From Arhodomonas aquaeolei DSM 8974 (GTDB taxonomy: Bacteria; Pseudomonadota; Gammaproteobacteria; Nitrococcales; Nitrococcaceae), in NCBI RefSeq assembly GCF_000374645.1, contig NZ_KB894805.1, positions 118,191-182,190 of the forward strand: 64,000 nucleotides of DNA, written 5' to 3'. Shown here piece by piece: positions 37,633-48,507 of this stretch. The notes under the pieces are model-generated. The model did no database searches, had not been told where the DNA came from, and saw only the letters and a list, made by a program, of their open reading frames with translations. The stretch's first letter is position 1. Every line of letters starts with the position of its first letter. Made by a program: the position numbers and the translations under genes.

Positions 37633-38883
37633 GTGGATACGGGTAATGCGATCCTGGTGTTCTTCGGGGGCCTGATCCCCCTCAGTTATGCCGCCTTCGT
37701 CATGGGGCGGCGGCGCGCGGTGGCGCTGGCACGCGGCGGCGGCGAGCGCATGCACTCGCGGCCGCAGCAGTACGGCTGGTACGCCGTCGTCTGGATGGCC
37801 ATGCCGGCCATCGCGGTGGCCCTGGTGGCGAGCTTCGCCGGGCTTTTGGGTATCGCCCACCCGCCGGTGGCGATGACCTTCACCGCGGCCCTGGTGCTGG
37901 CCGCGGGCGGCCTCGCCGCGGGGCTGCACCAGATCCGCCCGGGGCTGCGTGCACGCAATCACCTGGATCGGCTGGTGCGCTGGCTGCTGCTCGCCGCGGC
38001 GCTGGTGTCCATCGCCACCACCATCGCCATCGTGCTGTCCATCGTTTTCGAGGCGATCCGCTTCTTCAAGGTCGTCAGCCTCTGGAACTTCGTGACCGGC
38101 ACGGAGTGGGCGCCGGACAAGGCGTTCCTGGTCGGTGCCGGACGCGCCGGCGAGGCGGGGTCCTCGGGCTATACCTTCGGTTCGGTGCCGCTGTTCGCGG
38201 GCACCTTCATGGTCACGCTGATCGCTATGGCCGTGGCGCTGCCGGTGGGCCTGTTCTCGGCGATCTTCATGTCCGAGTACGCCAGCCGCCGTGTCCGCGG
38301 CATGGCCAAGCCGGTGCTGGAGGTGCTCGCGGGCATCCCTACGGTCGTCTACGGCTTTTTTGCCGCGATCACGGTGAGCCCGCTGATCGTGGACATCGCG
38401 GCGTTCTTCGGGCTGGATGCCTCCTACAACAACATCCTCTCGCCGGGCCTGGTGATGGGTATCATGATCATCCCCTTCATCTCCTCGCTGTCCGACGACG
38501 TCATCAACGCCATCCCCCAGAGCCTGCGGGAGGGGGCCTACGCCCTCGGCACCACCAAGAGCGAGACCATCAAGCAGATCCTGCTGCCGGCGGCCACGCC
38601 GGGCATTGTCTCGGCGACGCTGCTGGGTGTCTCCCGGGCGCTGGGCGAGACGATGATCGTGGTTATGGCCGCTGGCCTGCGCCCGAACCTGACCGCGAAC
38701 CCGCTGGAGGCGATGACCACCGTTACCGTGCGTATCGTCGACGCCCTCACGGGGGACCAGGAGTTCAACAGCCCGGCGACGCTCTCGGCGTTCGGCCTGG
38801 GGCTGGTGCTGTTCATCATCACCCTCTCGCTCAACGTGATCAGCGCCGTGATGGTCCGGCGTTTCAAGCAGCAGTACGACTGA
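37633..38883 (+). CDS. pstC: Phosphate ABC transporter permease PstC
   Basis: A 416-residue permease starting with GTG. It has a long N-terminal membrane extension before the ABC permease core. The EAA-type loop is visible in SLREGAYALGTTKSETIKQILLPAATPGIVS, and the family run VLEVLAGIPTVVYGFFA is present. A TTAGGCTTGCGCCCAGT stretch upstream resembles the region just after the pstS -10, so the gene may have its own promoter. Confidence 0.93.
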   Translation: MDTGNAILVFFGGLIPLSYAAFVMGRRRAVALARGGGERMHSRPQQYGWYAVVWMAMPAIAVALVASFAGLLGIAHPPVAMTFTAALVLAAGGLAAGLHQIRPGLRARNHLDRLVRWLLLAAALVSIATTIAIVLSIVFEAIRFFKVVSLWNFVTGTEWAPDKAFLVGAGRAGEAGSSGYTFGSVPLFAGTFMVTLIAMAVALPVGLFSAIFMSEYASRRVRGMAKPVLEVLAGIPTVVYGFFAAITVSPLIVDIAAFFGLDASYNNILSPGLVMGIMIIPFISSLSDDVINAIPQSLREGAYALGTTKSETIKQILLPAATPGIVSATLLGVSRALGETMIVVMAAGLRPNLTANPLEAMTTVTVRIVDALTGDQEFNSPATLSAFGLGLVLFIITLSLNVISAVMVRRFKQQYD

Positions 38884-38896
38884 ACGGGGCCAGCGC

Positions 38897-40063
38897 ATGA
38901 AACTCAAGGGTTCCAGGGATAATCCACTCCTGCGCCGGCGCTATCGTGCCGAGCGGCGCTTTCGCACTATCTGCGGCGGCGCGATCCTGCTCGCGGTGGC
39001 GTTCCTGGTGGCGTTCTTCGCCGACATCCTCAACCAGGGGCTGCCGGCGTTCTACTACACCGAGGTCAAGGCGCAGATCACCTACAGCCAGGACACGGTG
39101 GAGCTGCCGCCGCTGGCGGTCTCCGACAAGCTCCGACCCGTCGTCTCCCGCGGCGTTCTCCGGGTGATCCCGCAGGAGGTCGAGAAGAACCCGGACCTGC
39201 TGGGGACCACCGTGGAGCGCTGGGTGCCGGCTAAGTCCGACATCGACCAGTTCCGCAAGGGGCATACCAACAAGCTCGATGATGACGTCGTGCAGACCGT
39301 CCACGAGCTGGAGCAAAGCGGGCGGCTGCGTACGGCGTTCAATACGCCGTTCTTCACCAACGGCGACTCCAAGCTGCCGGAGATGGCGGGCATCTGGTCC
39401 GCGGCGGTGGGCTCGATCTATCTGCTGGTGCTGACGTTCCTGTTCGCCTTTCCGATCGGCGTGATGACCGCCGTCTACCTCGAGGAGTTCGCGCCGGACA
39501 ACCGCCTCACGCAGACCATCGAGGTGAACATCAACAACCTTGCCGCGGTGCCGTCGATACTCTTCGGCCTGCTGGGGCTGGCGGTGTTCATCAACTTCTT
39601 CGGCGTGCCGCGTTCCTCCGCCCTGGTGGGCGGGCTGACCATCGGGCTGATGACGCTGCCGATCATCATCATCTCCTCGCGGGCCGCGCTGCGCGCGGTG
39701 CCCGATCCGATCCGGCTGGGTGCACTGGCCATGGGGGCGACGCGCTGGCAGGTGGTGCGCGATCACGTCCTGCCGTTGTCGCTGCCGGGGATCCTCACCG
39801 GCACGATCATCGGCCTGGCCCAGGCCATCGGCGAGACGGCGCCGCTGATCATCGTCGGCCTGATCGCCTACATCCCGGATGCACCGACCTCCATCACCCA
39901 GGCGGCGACGGTGCTGCCCGCCCAGGTCTTCACCTGGGCGAGCATGCCGGAGCGGGCCTACGTCGAGAAGACGGCGGCGGGCATCGTGGTGCTCCTCGTC
40001 GTGCTGCTGTCCATGAACGCGGCCGCCGTGCTGCTGCGCCGCCGTTTCGAACGCCGCTGGTAG
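38897..40063 (+). CDS. pstA: Phosphate ABC transporter permease PstA
   Basis: A 388-residue permease with a large periplasmic segment (about residues 45-155) between the first helix and the core. The EAA loop lies in DPIRLGALAMGATRWQVVRDHVLPLSLPGILTG, and the core helix reads VNINNLAAVPSILFGLLGLAVF. It follows pstC by 13 bases and pairs with it to form the membrane channel. Confidence 0.93.
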   Translation: MKLKGSRDNPLLRRRYRAERRFRTICGGAILLAVAFLVAFFADILNQGLPAFYYTEVKAQITYSQDTVELPPLAVSDKLRPVVSRGVLRVIPQEVEKNPDLLGTTVERWVPAKSDIDQFRKGHTNKLDDDVVQTVHELEQSGRLRTAFNTPFFTNGDSKLPEMAGIWSAAVGSIYLLVLTFLFAFPIGVMTAVYLEEFAPDNRLTQTIEVNINNLAAVPSILFGLLGLAVFINFFGVPRSSALVGGLTIGLMTLPIIIISSRAALRAVPDPIRLGALAMGATRWQVVRDHVLPLSLPGILTGTIIGLAQAIGETAPLIIVGLIAYIPDAPTSITQAATVLPAQVFTWASMPERAYVEKTAAGIVVLLVVLLSMNAAAVLLRRRFERRW

Positions 40064-40081
40064 CCAGGGGACCGTAACGCT

Positions 40082-40939
40082 ATGTATTCTGCTGAAACGC
40101 TTGAAAGCCGGTCCGAGATGACGAATATCGATACCGAAGACACCACCACCGCGACCCCACGGGACCGTCACTCGGAGACGCCGCCGAGCAAGGTGGAGGT
40201 CCGGGACCTGCGCCTGTGGTACGGCGACACCCAGGCCCTGTTCGACGTGAACATGGATATCCAGGAGCGCCAGGTCACCGCCCTGATCGGGCCCTCGGGC
40301 TGCGGCAAGTCATCGTTCCTGCGCTGCCTCAACCGCATGAACGACCTCGTACCGGGGGTGCACATCGAGGGGCGCGTGGAGCTCGACGGCGAGGACATCT
40401 ACGACCCGAGCGTGGACGTCGTGCAGCTGCGCTCCCACGTCGGCATGGTCTTCCAGAAGCCCAACCCGTTCCCCAAGAGCATCTACGAGAACATCGCCTA
40501 CGCCCCGCGGCTCCACGGGCTCGTGAACGGCCGCTCGGAGATGGACGACCTCGTGGAGATGAGTATCCGCCGCGCGGGGCTGTGGAACGAGGTCGCGGAC
40601 CGGCTGCACACGCCCGGCACGGCGCTGTCCGGCGGCCAGCAGCAGCGCCTTTGCATCGCCCGGGCCATCGCGGTGAGCCCCGAGGTGATCCTCATGGACG
40701 AGCCCGCCTCGGCGCTGGACCCGCTGGCGACCGCCACCATTGAGGAGCTCATCGACGAGCTCAAGGACAACTACACCATCGTGATCGTGACCCATAATCT
40801 CCAGCAGGCCGCCCGTGTCGCCGGCTACACGGCGTTCTTCCACCTGGGGCGGGTCGTGGAGTTCAACGATACCGACACGCTGTTCACCAACCCGCGTGAG
40901 CAGAAGACCGAGGACTACATTACCGGGCGTTACGGCTGA
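40082..40939 (+). CDS. pstB: Phosphate ABC transporter ATPase PstB
   Basis: A 285-residue ABC ATPase. Walker A GPSGCGKS, signature [17 protein letters not shown], Walker [14 protein letters not shown] and the switch histidine [12 protein letters not shown] are all present. The N-terminus up to residue 35 is a Thr/Glu-rich extension, and an alternative ATG is at 40118. It powers phosphate uptake. Confidence 0.95.
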   Translation: MYSAETLESRSEMTNIDTEDTTTATPRDRHSETPPSKVEVRDLRLWYGDTQALFDVNMDIQERQVTALIGPSGCGKSSFLRCLNRMNDLVPGVHIEGRVELDGEDIYDPSVDVVQLRSHVGMVFQKPNPFPKSIYENIAYAPRLHGLVNGRSEMDDLVEMSIRRAGLWNEVADRLHTPGTALSGGQQQRLCIARAIAVSPEVILMDEPASALDPLATATIEELIDELKDNYTIVIVTHNLQQAARVAGYTAFFHLGRVVEFNDTDTLFTNPREQKTEDYITGRYG

Positions 40940-40965
40940 GCACCGGTCCAGCGGGGTAGGAAAGG

Positions 40966-41691
40966 ATGGTGGACAAGAAATCGATTTCCCAGCACATCTC
41001 CCAGCAGTTCAACGAGGAGCTCGAGGCGATCCTCAACCGCGTCATGGCCATGGGCGGGATGGTCGAGCAGCAGCTCGCCGACGCCCTGGTGGCGATGGTG
41101 GAGGGCGACACGGATCGCGGCGAGAAGGTCGTCACCAGTGACTACAAGGTCAACGCCATCGAGGTGGAGCTGGACGAGGAGTGCACCCAGGTGCTCGCCC
41201 GCCGCCAGCCCACGGCGAGCGACCTGCGCCTGGTGCTCGCGGTGATCAAGACCATCACGGACCTGGAGCGTATCGGCGACGAGGCCGAGCGTATCGGCCG
41301 CATGGCGCTGCATCTGCTGGAGGCGGACCGCCAGAGCGGGCCCATGGGTGAGATCGAGGCCCTGGGCGAGCACGTCAAGGGCATGCTTCGCGGTGCCCTG
41401 GATGCGTTCGCGCGCATGGACGCCGAGCAGGCGGTGCGGGTGGCCCAGGAGGACATCACGGCTGACGCGCAGTACGACAGCATCATGCGCCACCTGATGA
41501 AGTACATGGAGGATCACCCCAAGGCGATCTCGCCGGTGATGGATATCATGTGGTCGGCGCGTTCGCTGGAGCGTATCGGTGACCGTGCCCGCAACATCTG
41601 CGAGTACGTGGTCTACTTCGTCCGCGGCAAGGATGTACGCCATACCAGCTTCGAGCAGATGGCCGCCGAGGCCACCGGCGACCGGCGCTAG
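40966..41691 (+). CDS. phoU: Phosphate transport regulator PhoU
   Basis: A 241-residue helical protein with two PhoU repeats. The metal-binding helices are visible in LAVIKTITDLERIGDEAERIG and MDIMWSARSLERIGDRARNICEYVVYFVRG. PhoU links Pst transport state to PhoR and shuts off the regulon when phosphate is plentiful. It is the last gene of the pst cluster. Confidence 0.95.
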   Translation: MVDKKSISQHISQQFNEELEAILNRVMAMGGMVEQQLADALVAMVEGDTDRGEKVVTSDYKVNAIEVELDEECTQVLARRQPTASDLRLVLAVIKTITDLERIGDEAERIGRMALHLLEADRQSGPMGEIEALGEHVKGMLRGALDAFARMDAEQAVRVAQEDITADAQYDSIMRHLMKYMEDHPKAISPVMDIMWSARSLERIGDRARNICEYVVYFVRGKDVRHTSFEQMAAEATGDRR

Positions 41692-41767
41692 CCCGGTCCC
41701 GGTAGGCGCCGGTTGCGGACCGCCGATTGTCGATCGCTTCCGAGCGATAGGTTCGCGGCCGATCTGG

Positions 41768-41902
41768 CGGGATGTCGGCTGCCGGGAGCAGCCGACCTAC
41801 GGTAGGGGCGGGTTACCGGGTTTGCTGGCGGGAATCCTTTGCGGAACGCCCGTGGAGTAGACCGGCGTTGTAGGTTGGCTGCTCCCGGCAGCCAACATCC
41901 CG
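41768..41902. repeat. Pair of inverted REP-like elements (BIME-like)
   Basis: The hairpin GTCGGCTGC-CGGGA-GCAGCCGAC (41774-41796), followed by CTAC, reads as a REP on the minus strand with a GTAG foot. The copy GTTGGCTGC-TCCCG-GCAGCCAAC (41874-41896) is preceded by GTAG on the plus strand. Both stems are nine-base perfect repeats and both have ATCCCG or its complement on the far side. The opposed pair has the layout of bacterial interspersed mosaic elements. Confidence 0.75.
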
Positions 41903-42122
41903 TCCTGCGGTGCCGGCGACGTCGACCGCCTTGAGCGGCCGACCGTACGCCCCCGGCGTGCGCGCGCTTCGCCGGCGGGGCAACGCCAGGATGGCCGCCC
42001 CGGGGGCGGTCATGCGCAGGCTCGTCCACATCCGCTTCGGCGTCATCAAAAAACAGACACCGGATACCCCGCAAATCGCTTGATACGCGAGACGGTATCT
42101 ACGGCAGAGGCCGATCCGCCGC

Positions 42123-42267
42123 GATCCCGGGCAGGCAGGTCGCTCCTGCCAGCCTACGGCGATCATGGATCGTCCCGGTGCGTCGGGGCGCATGGCCGGT
42201 CACCGCGCCGGGGACGATCATTCCCTCAGCCGCCGTAGGTCGTGCGCCGAAGGCGTGCGACATCCCG
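42123..42267. repeat. Second opposed pair of REP-like hairpins
   Basis: A minus-strand unit (42123-42157) has the stem GGCAGG-TCGCT-CCTGCC and the GTAG foot at 42154-42157. A plus-strand unit (42235-42267) starts GTAG, then GTCGTGCGCC-GAA-GGCGTGCGAC and ATCCCGG. The stem sequences differ from those of the pair at 41.8 kb, but foot and flank are shared, so these are subfamilies of one REP type. Confidence 0.65.
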
Positions 42268-42326
42268 GATCAAGGCCAGCGGACGTCGTCGGGCACGGGC
42301 CGTTGCCGTCGTCCACCGGCCCACGA

Positions 42327-43229
42327 TCATTCCTTCAGCAGCAGCAACTCAAGCAGCGCCTTCTGGGCGTGCAGGCGGTTCTCCGCCTCGTCCCACACCA
42401 CGCTCTGCGCTCCCTCCAGGACCTCGGCGGTGACTTCCTCGCCGCGGTGTGCGGGCAGGCAGTGCATGAACAGCGCGTCCTCCGCGGCCTGCGCCATCAG
42501 TCCGGCGTCCACCTGGTAGGGGCGGAACGCGGCGATGCGCTCCTGCTGCTCGGCTTCGAAGCCCATGCTTGCCCACACGTCGGTGACCACGAGGTCCGCG
42601 CCGGTCACCGCCGCCGCCGGGTCGGAGGTCAGGCTGATGCGGTCGCCGTCCACCAGGGACGGATCCGGGGCATAGCCCTCGGGGGCGGCAATGCGCAGGC
42701 GGAAGTCGAACAGCCGGGCGGCCCGCATGTAGGACAGGCACATGTTGTTGCCGTCGCCGAGCCAGGCCACCGTGCGGCCGCGGATGTCGCCGCGGTGCTC
42801 GAAGTAGGTCTGCAGGTCGGCGAGCAGTTGGCAGGGGTGGGCGTCGTCGGTGAGGCCGTTGATTACCGGCACGCGGGAGTGGTCCGCGAAGCGGGTCACC
42901 GTGTCATGGGCGCTGGTGCGGATCATCACCGCATCGACCATGCGCGAGATCACCCGGGCGGTGTCCTCGATGGGTTCGCCGCGGCCGAGCTGGGTGTCCC
43001 GTGGCGAGAGGAACAGCGCCGAGCCCCCGAGCTGGGCCATGCCCGCCTCGAAGGATACGCGGGTGCGCGTCGACGATTTCTCGAAGATCATGCCGAGCAC
43101 GCGGCCCGTCAGCGGCGTGTGCACCGCGCCGTCCGCGTGCAGCCGGCGCAGCTCGGAGGCGCGCCGGAGGATGCCGAGGAGCTCTTCCGGGGTGCAGTCG
43201 TCCAGGGTCAGGAAGTGTCGCGGCTGCAT
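42327..43229 (-). CDS. argF: Ornithine carbamoyltransferase
   Basis: Converts ornithine and carbamoyl phosphate to citrulline in arginine synthesis, 300 residues. The carbamoyl-phosphate loop is visible in [13 protein letters not shown], the second domain motif is HPCQLLADL and the ornithine-site loop is [14 protein letters not shown] start at the ATG at 43229, since the family begins close to RHFLTLDD. It lies downstream of the sodB terminator and seems to have its own promoter. Confidence 0.95.
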   Translation of the reverse strand: MQPRHFLTLDDCTPEELLGILRRASELRRLHADGAVHTPLTGRVLGMIFEKSSTRTRVSFEAGMAQLGGSALFLSPRDTQLGRGEPIEDTARVISRMVDAVMIRTSAHDTVTRFADHSRVPVINGLTDDAHPCQLLADLQTYFEHRGDIRGRTVAWLGDGNNMCLSYMRAARLFDFRLRIAAPEGYAPDPSLVDGDRISLTSDPAAAVTGADLVVTDVWASMGFEAEQQERIAAFRPYQVDAGLMAQAAEDALFMHCLPAHRGEEVTAEVLEGAQSVVWDEAENRLHAQKALLELLLLKE

Positions 43230-43310
43230 GCTCGTCCTGCCTCGCTGTCTGTCCCGCCAGGGGATCGGCCCGGGGCGTCCCTTCGCCTGCACAGGGCCCG
43301 GGTGACGAAA

Positions 43311-43341
43311 ATAAAAAAGGCAGCCACGGCGCGGCTGCCTT
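43311..43341 (-). terminator. Intrinsic terminator of sodB
   Basis: On the minus strand, AAGGCAGCC and GGCTGCCTT form a nine-base perfect stem around a seven-base loop. Seven T residues, including the last two of the stem, then ATT follow. It lies downstream of sodB and upstream of argF. Confidence 0.85.
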
Positions 43342-43396
43342 GCAGGCGATTATAGGGAGACGCCGGCGGGGCGGCAAGCCGCCCCGCCGCGGTCTG

Positions 43397-43981
43397 TCAG
43401 CCGCTGAAGTTGCGGTTGACGAACTCCCAGTTGATGAGGTTCCAGAACGCCTCGAGGTACTTCGGCCGCGCATTGCGGTAGTCGATGTAGTAGGCGTGCT
43501 CCCAGATATCGCAGGTCAGCAGCGGGGTCACGCTGGTGTCGGTGACCGGGGTATCCGCGTCGTCGGTCTCGCGGATCTCGACGCGGCCGTCGGCGGTCTT
43601 GACCAGCCAGCCCCAGCCGGAGCCGAAGTTGCCGGCAGTCTTCTCGTTGAACTCCTTCTTGAAGTCCTCGAAGGAGCCGAACGCCTGGTTGATCGCCTCG
43701 GCGACCGGGCCCGTGGGTTCGCCACCGCCGTTGGGGCTCATGGAATTCCAGTAGAAGGTGTGGTTCCAGACCTGGGCGGCCTGGTTGAACAGCCCGCCGC
43801 TGGCCTTGCGGATGATGTCCTCGAGGGGCATCTGCTCGAATTCCGTGCCCTCGATGAGCGCGTTGGTCTTGTCCACGTAGGCCTTGTGGTGCTTGCCGTA
43901 GTGGTACTCCAGGGTCTCCTGGGAGATGTGGGGCTCGAGCGCGTTCATCGCGTAGGGGAGTTCGGGCAGTTCGATCTTCAT
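43397..43981 (-). CDS. sodB: Iron superoxide dismutase
   Basis: A 194-residue Fe/Mn superoxide dismutase. The metal ligands are in HYGKHHKAYV (His near 27), WNHTFYWNSM (His near 74), and DIWEHAYYIDYRN (Asp and His near 157-161). Residue pattern around the second-sphere glutamine (GNFGSGWGWLV) favours the iron form. Cytoplasmic. AGGAGCTGC-like sequence precedes the ATG at 43981. Confidence 0.94.
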   Translation of the reverse strand: MKIELPELPYAMNALEPHISQETLEYHYGKHHKAYVDKTNALIEGTEFEQMPLEDIIRKASGGLFNQAAQVWNHTFYWNSMSPNGGGEPTGPVAEAINQAFGSFEDFKKEFNEKTAGNFGSGWGWLVKTADGRVEIRETDDADTPVTDTSVTPLLTCDIWEHAYYIDYRNARPKYLEAFWNLINWEFVNRNFSG

Positions 43982-44196
43982 CTTGCAGCTCCTGTGCTTG
44001 GATTGCTTGTAGCGCCCCGCGCAAGCCGGGACGGATGGATCGCTCTTTATGGTGCCGGTCTGCCGCGCGCGGCGGCGATGACGGTGTGTCGTCGCAGTCT
44101 AGTCAGCCGGGCTGACGCGAGGCAACACGCGTCCGGGAAGGTGGGGGCGGGGAAGGTCGAGTTCAAGCCCGCCCGGAGGCGGGCTTGATTCGCAGG

Positions 44197-44430
44197 TCAG
44201 TGGCGGGTGAGCTGGTCCCGCAGGTTGGCAAAGGGCGTATGGGTGGCGTGCCAGTCGGAGCCGTTCTCGCTGGCGGAGGCGGTTTCGGTGTAAGAAGCCT
44301 CCGCGGACTGGCCGGGCAGACCGTCGTCCTCATGGACCTCGGCCCAGGCGTCGGCGACCAGATGCTCGAAGCGACTGCCCTGGATGTCGTGGTCCTGGAG
44401 CTTGCGGGGATCCCAACTCTTGATGGCCAT
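44197..44430 (-). CDS. Small hypothetical protein, 77 residues
   Basis: A short acidic, hydrophilic protein (AIKSWDPRKLQDHDIQGSRFEHLVADAWAEVHEDD). I recognise no family. A GGACAG lies about six bases before the ATG at 44430, and the composition is coding-like. It lies between sodB and a divergent PHP phosphatase gene. No membrane segment or signal peptide. Confidence 0.5.
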   Translation of the reverse strand: MAIKSWDPRKLQDHDIQGSRFEHLVADAWAEVHEDDGLPGQSAEASYTETASASENGSDWHATHTPFANLRDQLTRH

Positions 44431-44607
44431 ATTTGCTGTCCTCCACTGGGGTGTTCCCACTGACAACGGTAGCCAACGCCGCCGGGGCCGTCATCCCGGT
44501 CCCGATGAGCGTGAACGGGGTTCATCGGGACGCCGTGTTGCGTGAAACCGGGGTGTGGCAGACTGGTTGGTCCGCCGTCCGGCGGCAGTAACCGGGAAAG
44601 GCGCAAA

Positions 44608-45495
44608 ATGGGCGTATTGTCCGCCATCGATCTGCACTGCCACAGTCTGGCCTCCGACGGTGCCCTGGCACCGGCGGAGGTGGTCGCGCGAGCCGCGGCA
44701 AACGGCGTGCGGGTACTGGCACTGACCGATCACGACACGGTGGCCGGTCTCGATGAGGCGGGCGCCGCCGCGCAGCGGCATGGCGTCGAGCTCGTGCCCG
44801 GGCTGGAGCTGTCGGTGACCTGGGCCGGCGGCGACCTGCACGTCGTGGCCCTGGGGGTGGACCCGACGCACCCGGCGCTGACCCGGCTCCTCGACGGCCA
44901 GGTCGCCGCCCGCGACGACCGGGCGGCCCGAATCGCGCACAAGCTCGAGCGCGCGGGGGTGGACGGTGCCCTGAACGCGGCCCGGGCGGAGGCCGGCGAG
45001 GGTGCCATCGGGCGCGCGCATTTTGCCCGGGCGCTGGTGGCCCGGGGCGTGGTGGACTCCCACCAGGCCGCCTTCCGGCGCTATCTCGCCCGGGGCCGGC
45101 GGGCGTATGTGGGCTCGGGCTGGGTCGCCATGACCGAGGGTGTCGAGGCCATTCACGCCGCCGGAGGACGCGCGGTGCTCGCCCACCCGACGCGCTACGG
45201 TCTCACCGCCACCAAGCTCAGCCGGGCGTGCACCGCCTTCGCCGAGGCCGGGGGCGACGGGATCGAGGTGGTGGTGGGCGGGGGCGGGCCCGGCGACCTG
45301 GACGCCGCGCGCTCACGGGCGCTGCGCCTGGGGTTGACGGCGTCGCTGGGCTCCGATTTCCACGAGCCCGCTCAGCGCTGGCGCGAGCTTGGCCACCTGC
45401 GCCCGCTGCCCGGCGAGCTCGTCCCGGTCTGGCAGGGCTGGGACCGGGTCGAGGCGCTGACCGACGCCCGCGGTCTGGCGCGCCAAGCCATTTGA
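44608..45495 (+). CDS. PHP-domain phosphatase, RNase AM/YciV-like
   Basis: A 295-residue PHP superfamily protein. Metal ligands are seen in DLHCHSLASDG, ALTDHDT, the family glutamate in VPGLELSV, HPTRYGLTATKL and GSDFHEP. The whole set matches YciV (RNase AM), a 3',5'-nucleoside bisphosphate phosphatase that also trims RNA 5' ends. Cytoplasmic. Starts at ATG 44608, preceded by GGAAAGG. Confidence 0.85.
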   Translation: MGVLSAIDLHCHSLASDGALAPAEVVARAAANGVRVLALTDHDTVAGLDEAGAAAQRHGVELVPGLELSVTWAGGDLHVVALGVDPTHPALTRLLDGQVAARDDRAARIAHKLERAGVDGALNAARAEAGEGAIGRAHFARALVARGVVDSHQAAFRRYLARGRRAYVGSGWVAMTEGVEAIHAAGGRAVLAHPTRYGLTATKLSRACTAFAEAGGDGIEVVVGGGGPGDLDAARSRALRLGLTASLGSDFHEPAQRWRELGHLRPLPGELVPVWQGWDRVEALTDARGLARQAI

Positions 45496-45508
45496 GGCGG
45501 CGGCCGCC

Positions 45509-47413
<1,905 letters not shown>

Positions 47414-47520
47414 GGTGCGCATTCTACGCGCCCGGCGACGGCGAGCGTTACCGCCGCGGGCGTTGCGCGTGCCGCACCGGCCCGGCATGCTGGCGGTCCG
47501 GTATCAGCGAGGCGAGGGCG

Positions 47521-48507
47521 ATGAGCGAACAGGCCGACGATCATCCCTACACCCGCCTCGGCCCGGATACCGTGCTGGACGCGCTGGAGTCCGTCGGCTT
47601 CGAGGTGGATGGCCGCCTGCTCCCGCTCAACAGCTACGAGAACCGGGTCTACCAGGTGGGCATCGAGGATCAGCGCCCGGTGGTGGTGAAGTTCTACCGC
47701 CCGGAGCGCTGGAGCGAGGCGGCGATCCTCGAGGAGCATGCCTTCGCCGAGGCCCTGGCCGCCGCCGAGATCCCCGTGGTCGCGCCGATACGCCACCGCG
47801 GCGAGACCCTGCATACCGTCGCCGGTTTCCGCTTCGCGGTGTATCCGAGTCGCGGCGGGCGCGCCCCCGAGCTCGACGACGCGGACACGCTGGAGTGGCT
47901 GGGGCGCTATCTCGGGCGCATCCACACCGTGGGCGAGGCGACCACGTTCCGCCACCGGCCGCAGCTGGACCCCGGCACGGCGGCGACGGCGCGGGAGTAC
48001 CTGTTATCGGGCGGCTGGATCCCGGACTATCTCCGCGACGCCTACGAGAGCGTGACCGCGGAGCTGGTCACCGGCATCGACGCCGCCTTCGAGCGTGCCG
48101 GCGGCGTCGCGTCCATCGCCATCCACGGCGACTGCCACCCCGGCAACATCCTCTGGACCGAGGCGGGGCCGCACATCGTCGACCTGGACGACTGCTGCAC
48201 CGGGCCCGCGGTCCAGGACCTGTGGATGCTGCTCTCCGGCGACCGCGCCGAGATGACCGGCCAGCTTTCCGACATCCTCGCCGGCTACGAGGACTTCCGT
48301 GACTTCGACCGCCGCGAGCTCAACCTGGTGGAGGCGCTGCGCACCCTGCGGGTCATGCGTTACGCCGCCTGGCTCGCCCAGCGCTGGCACGACCCGGCGT
48401 TCCCCCGGGCCTTCCCCTGGTTCGCGGAGCAGCGCTACTGGGAAGAACACCTGCTGGGCCTGCGTGAGCAGCTCGCTGCCCTGCAGGAGCCGGTGCTGGT
48501 GGTCTGA
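47521..48507 (+). CDS. srkA: Stress response kinase SrkA (YihE)
   Basis: A 328-residue atypical Ser/Thr kinase related to choline kinases. The ATP-binding region includes SYENRVYQVGIED and VVVKFYRP (catalytic-type lysine). The catalytic loop is IHGDCHPGNILW and the DFG-like motif is VDLDDC. In E. coli it counters envelope stress and MazEF-driven death. The stop is directly followed by the start of the metalloprotease gene. Confidence 0.92.
   Translation: MSEQADDHPYTRLGPDTVLDALESVGFEVDGRLLPLNSYENRVYQVGIEDQRPVVVKFYRPERWSEAAILEEHAFAEALAAAEIPVVAPIRHRGETLHTVAGFRFAVYPSRGGRAPELDDADTLEWLGRYLGRIHTVGEATTFRHRPQLDPGTAATAREYLLSGGWIPDYLRDAYESVTAELVTGIDAAFERAGGVASIAIHGDCHPGNILWTEAGPHIVDLDDCCTGPAVQDLWMLLSGDRAEMTGQLSDILAGYEDFRDFDRRELNLVEALRTLRVMRYAAWLAQRWHDPAFPRAFPWFAEQRYWEEHLLGLREQLAALQEPVLVV

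Larger units (their letters stand above)
41692..42326. other. 635-base intergenic region between phoU and argF, rich in REP-like palindromes
   Basis: I see no gene here. The region holds four REP-like hairpins (41768-41800, 41870-41902, 42123-42157 and 42235-42267), annotated separately. It also contains a short duplicate of the argF 3' end near 42209-42225. The pattern suggests repeated insertion of REP units between two convergent genes. Confidence 0.7.

Noticed and set aside
41692..42326. Palindromes as a CRISPR array or tRNA-like structures
   Set aside because: Spacing is irregular, stems vary and there are no direct repeats with unique spacers. No cloverleaf or CCA-type end could be drawn.
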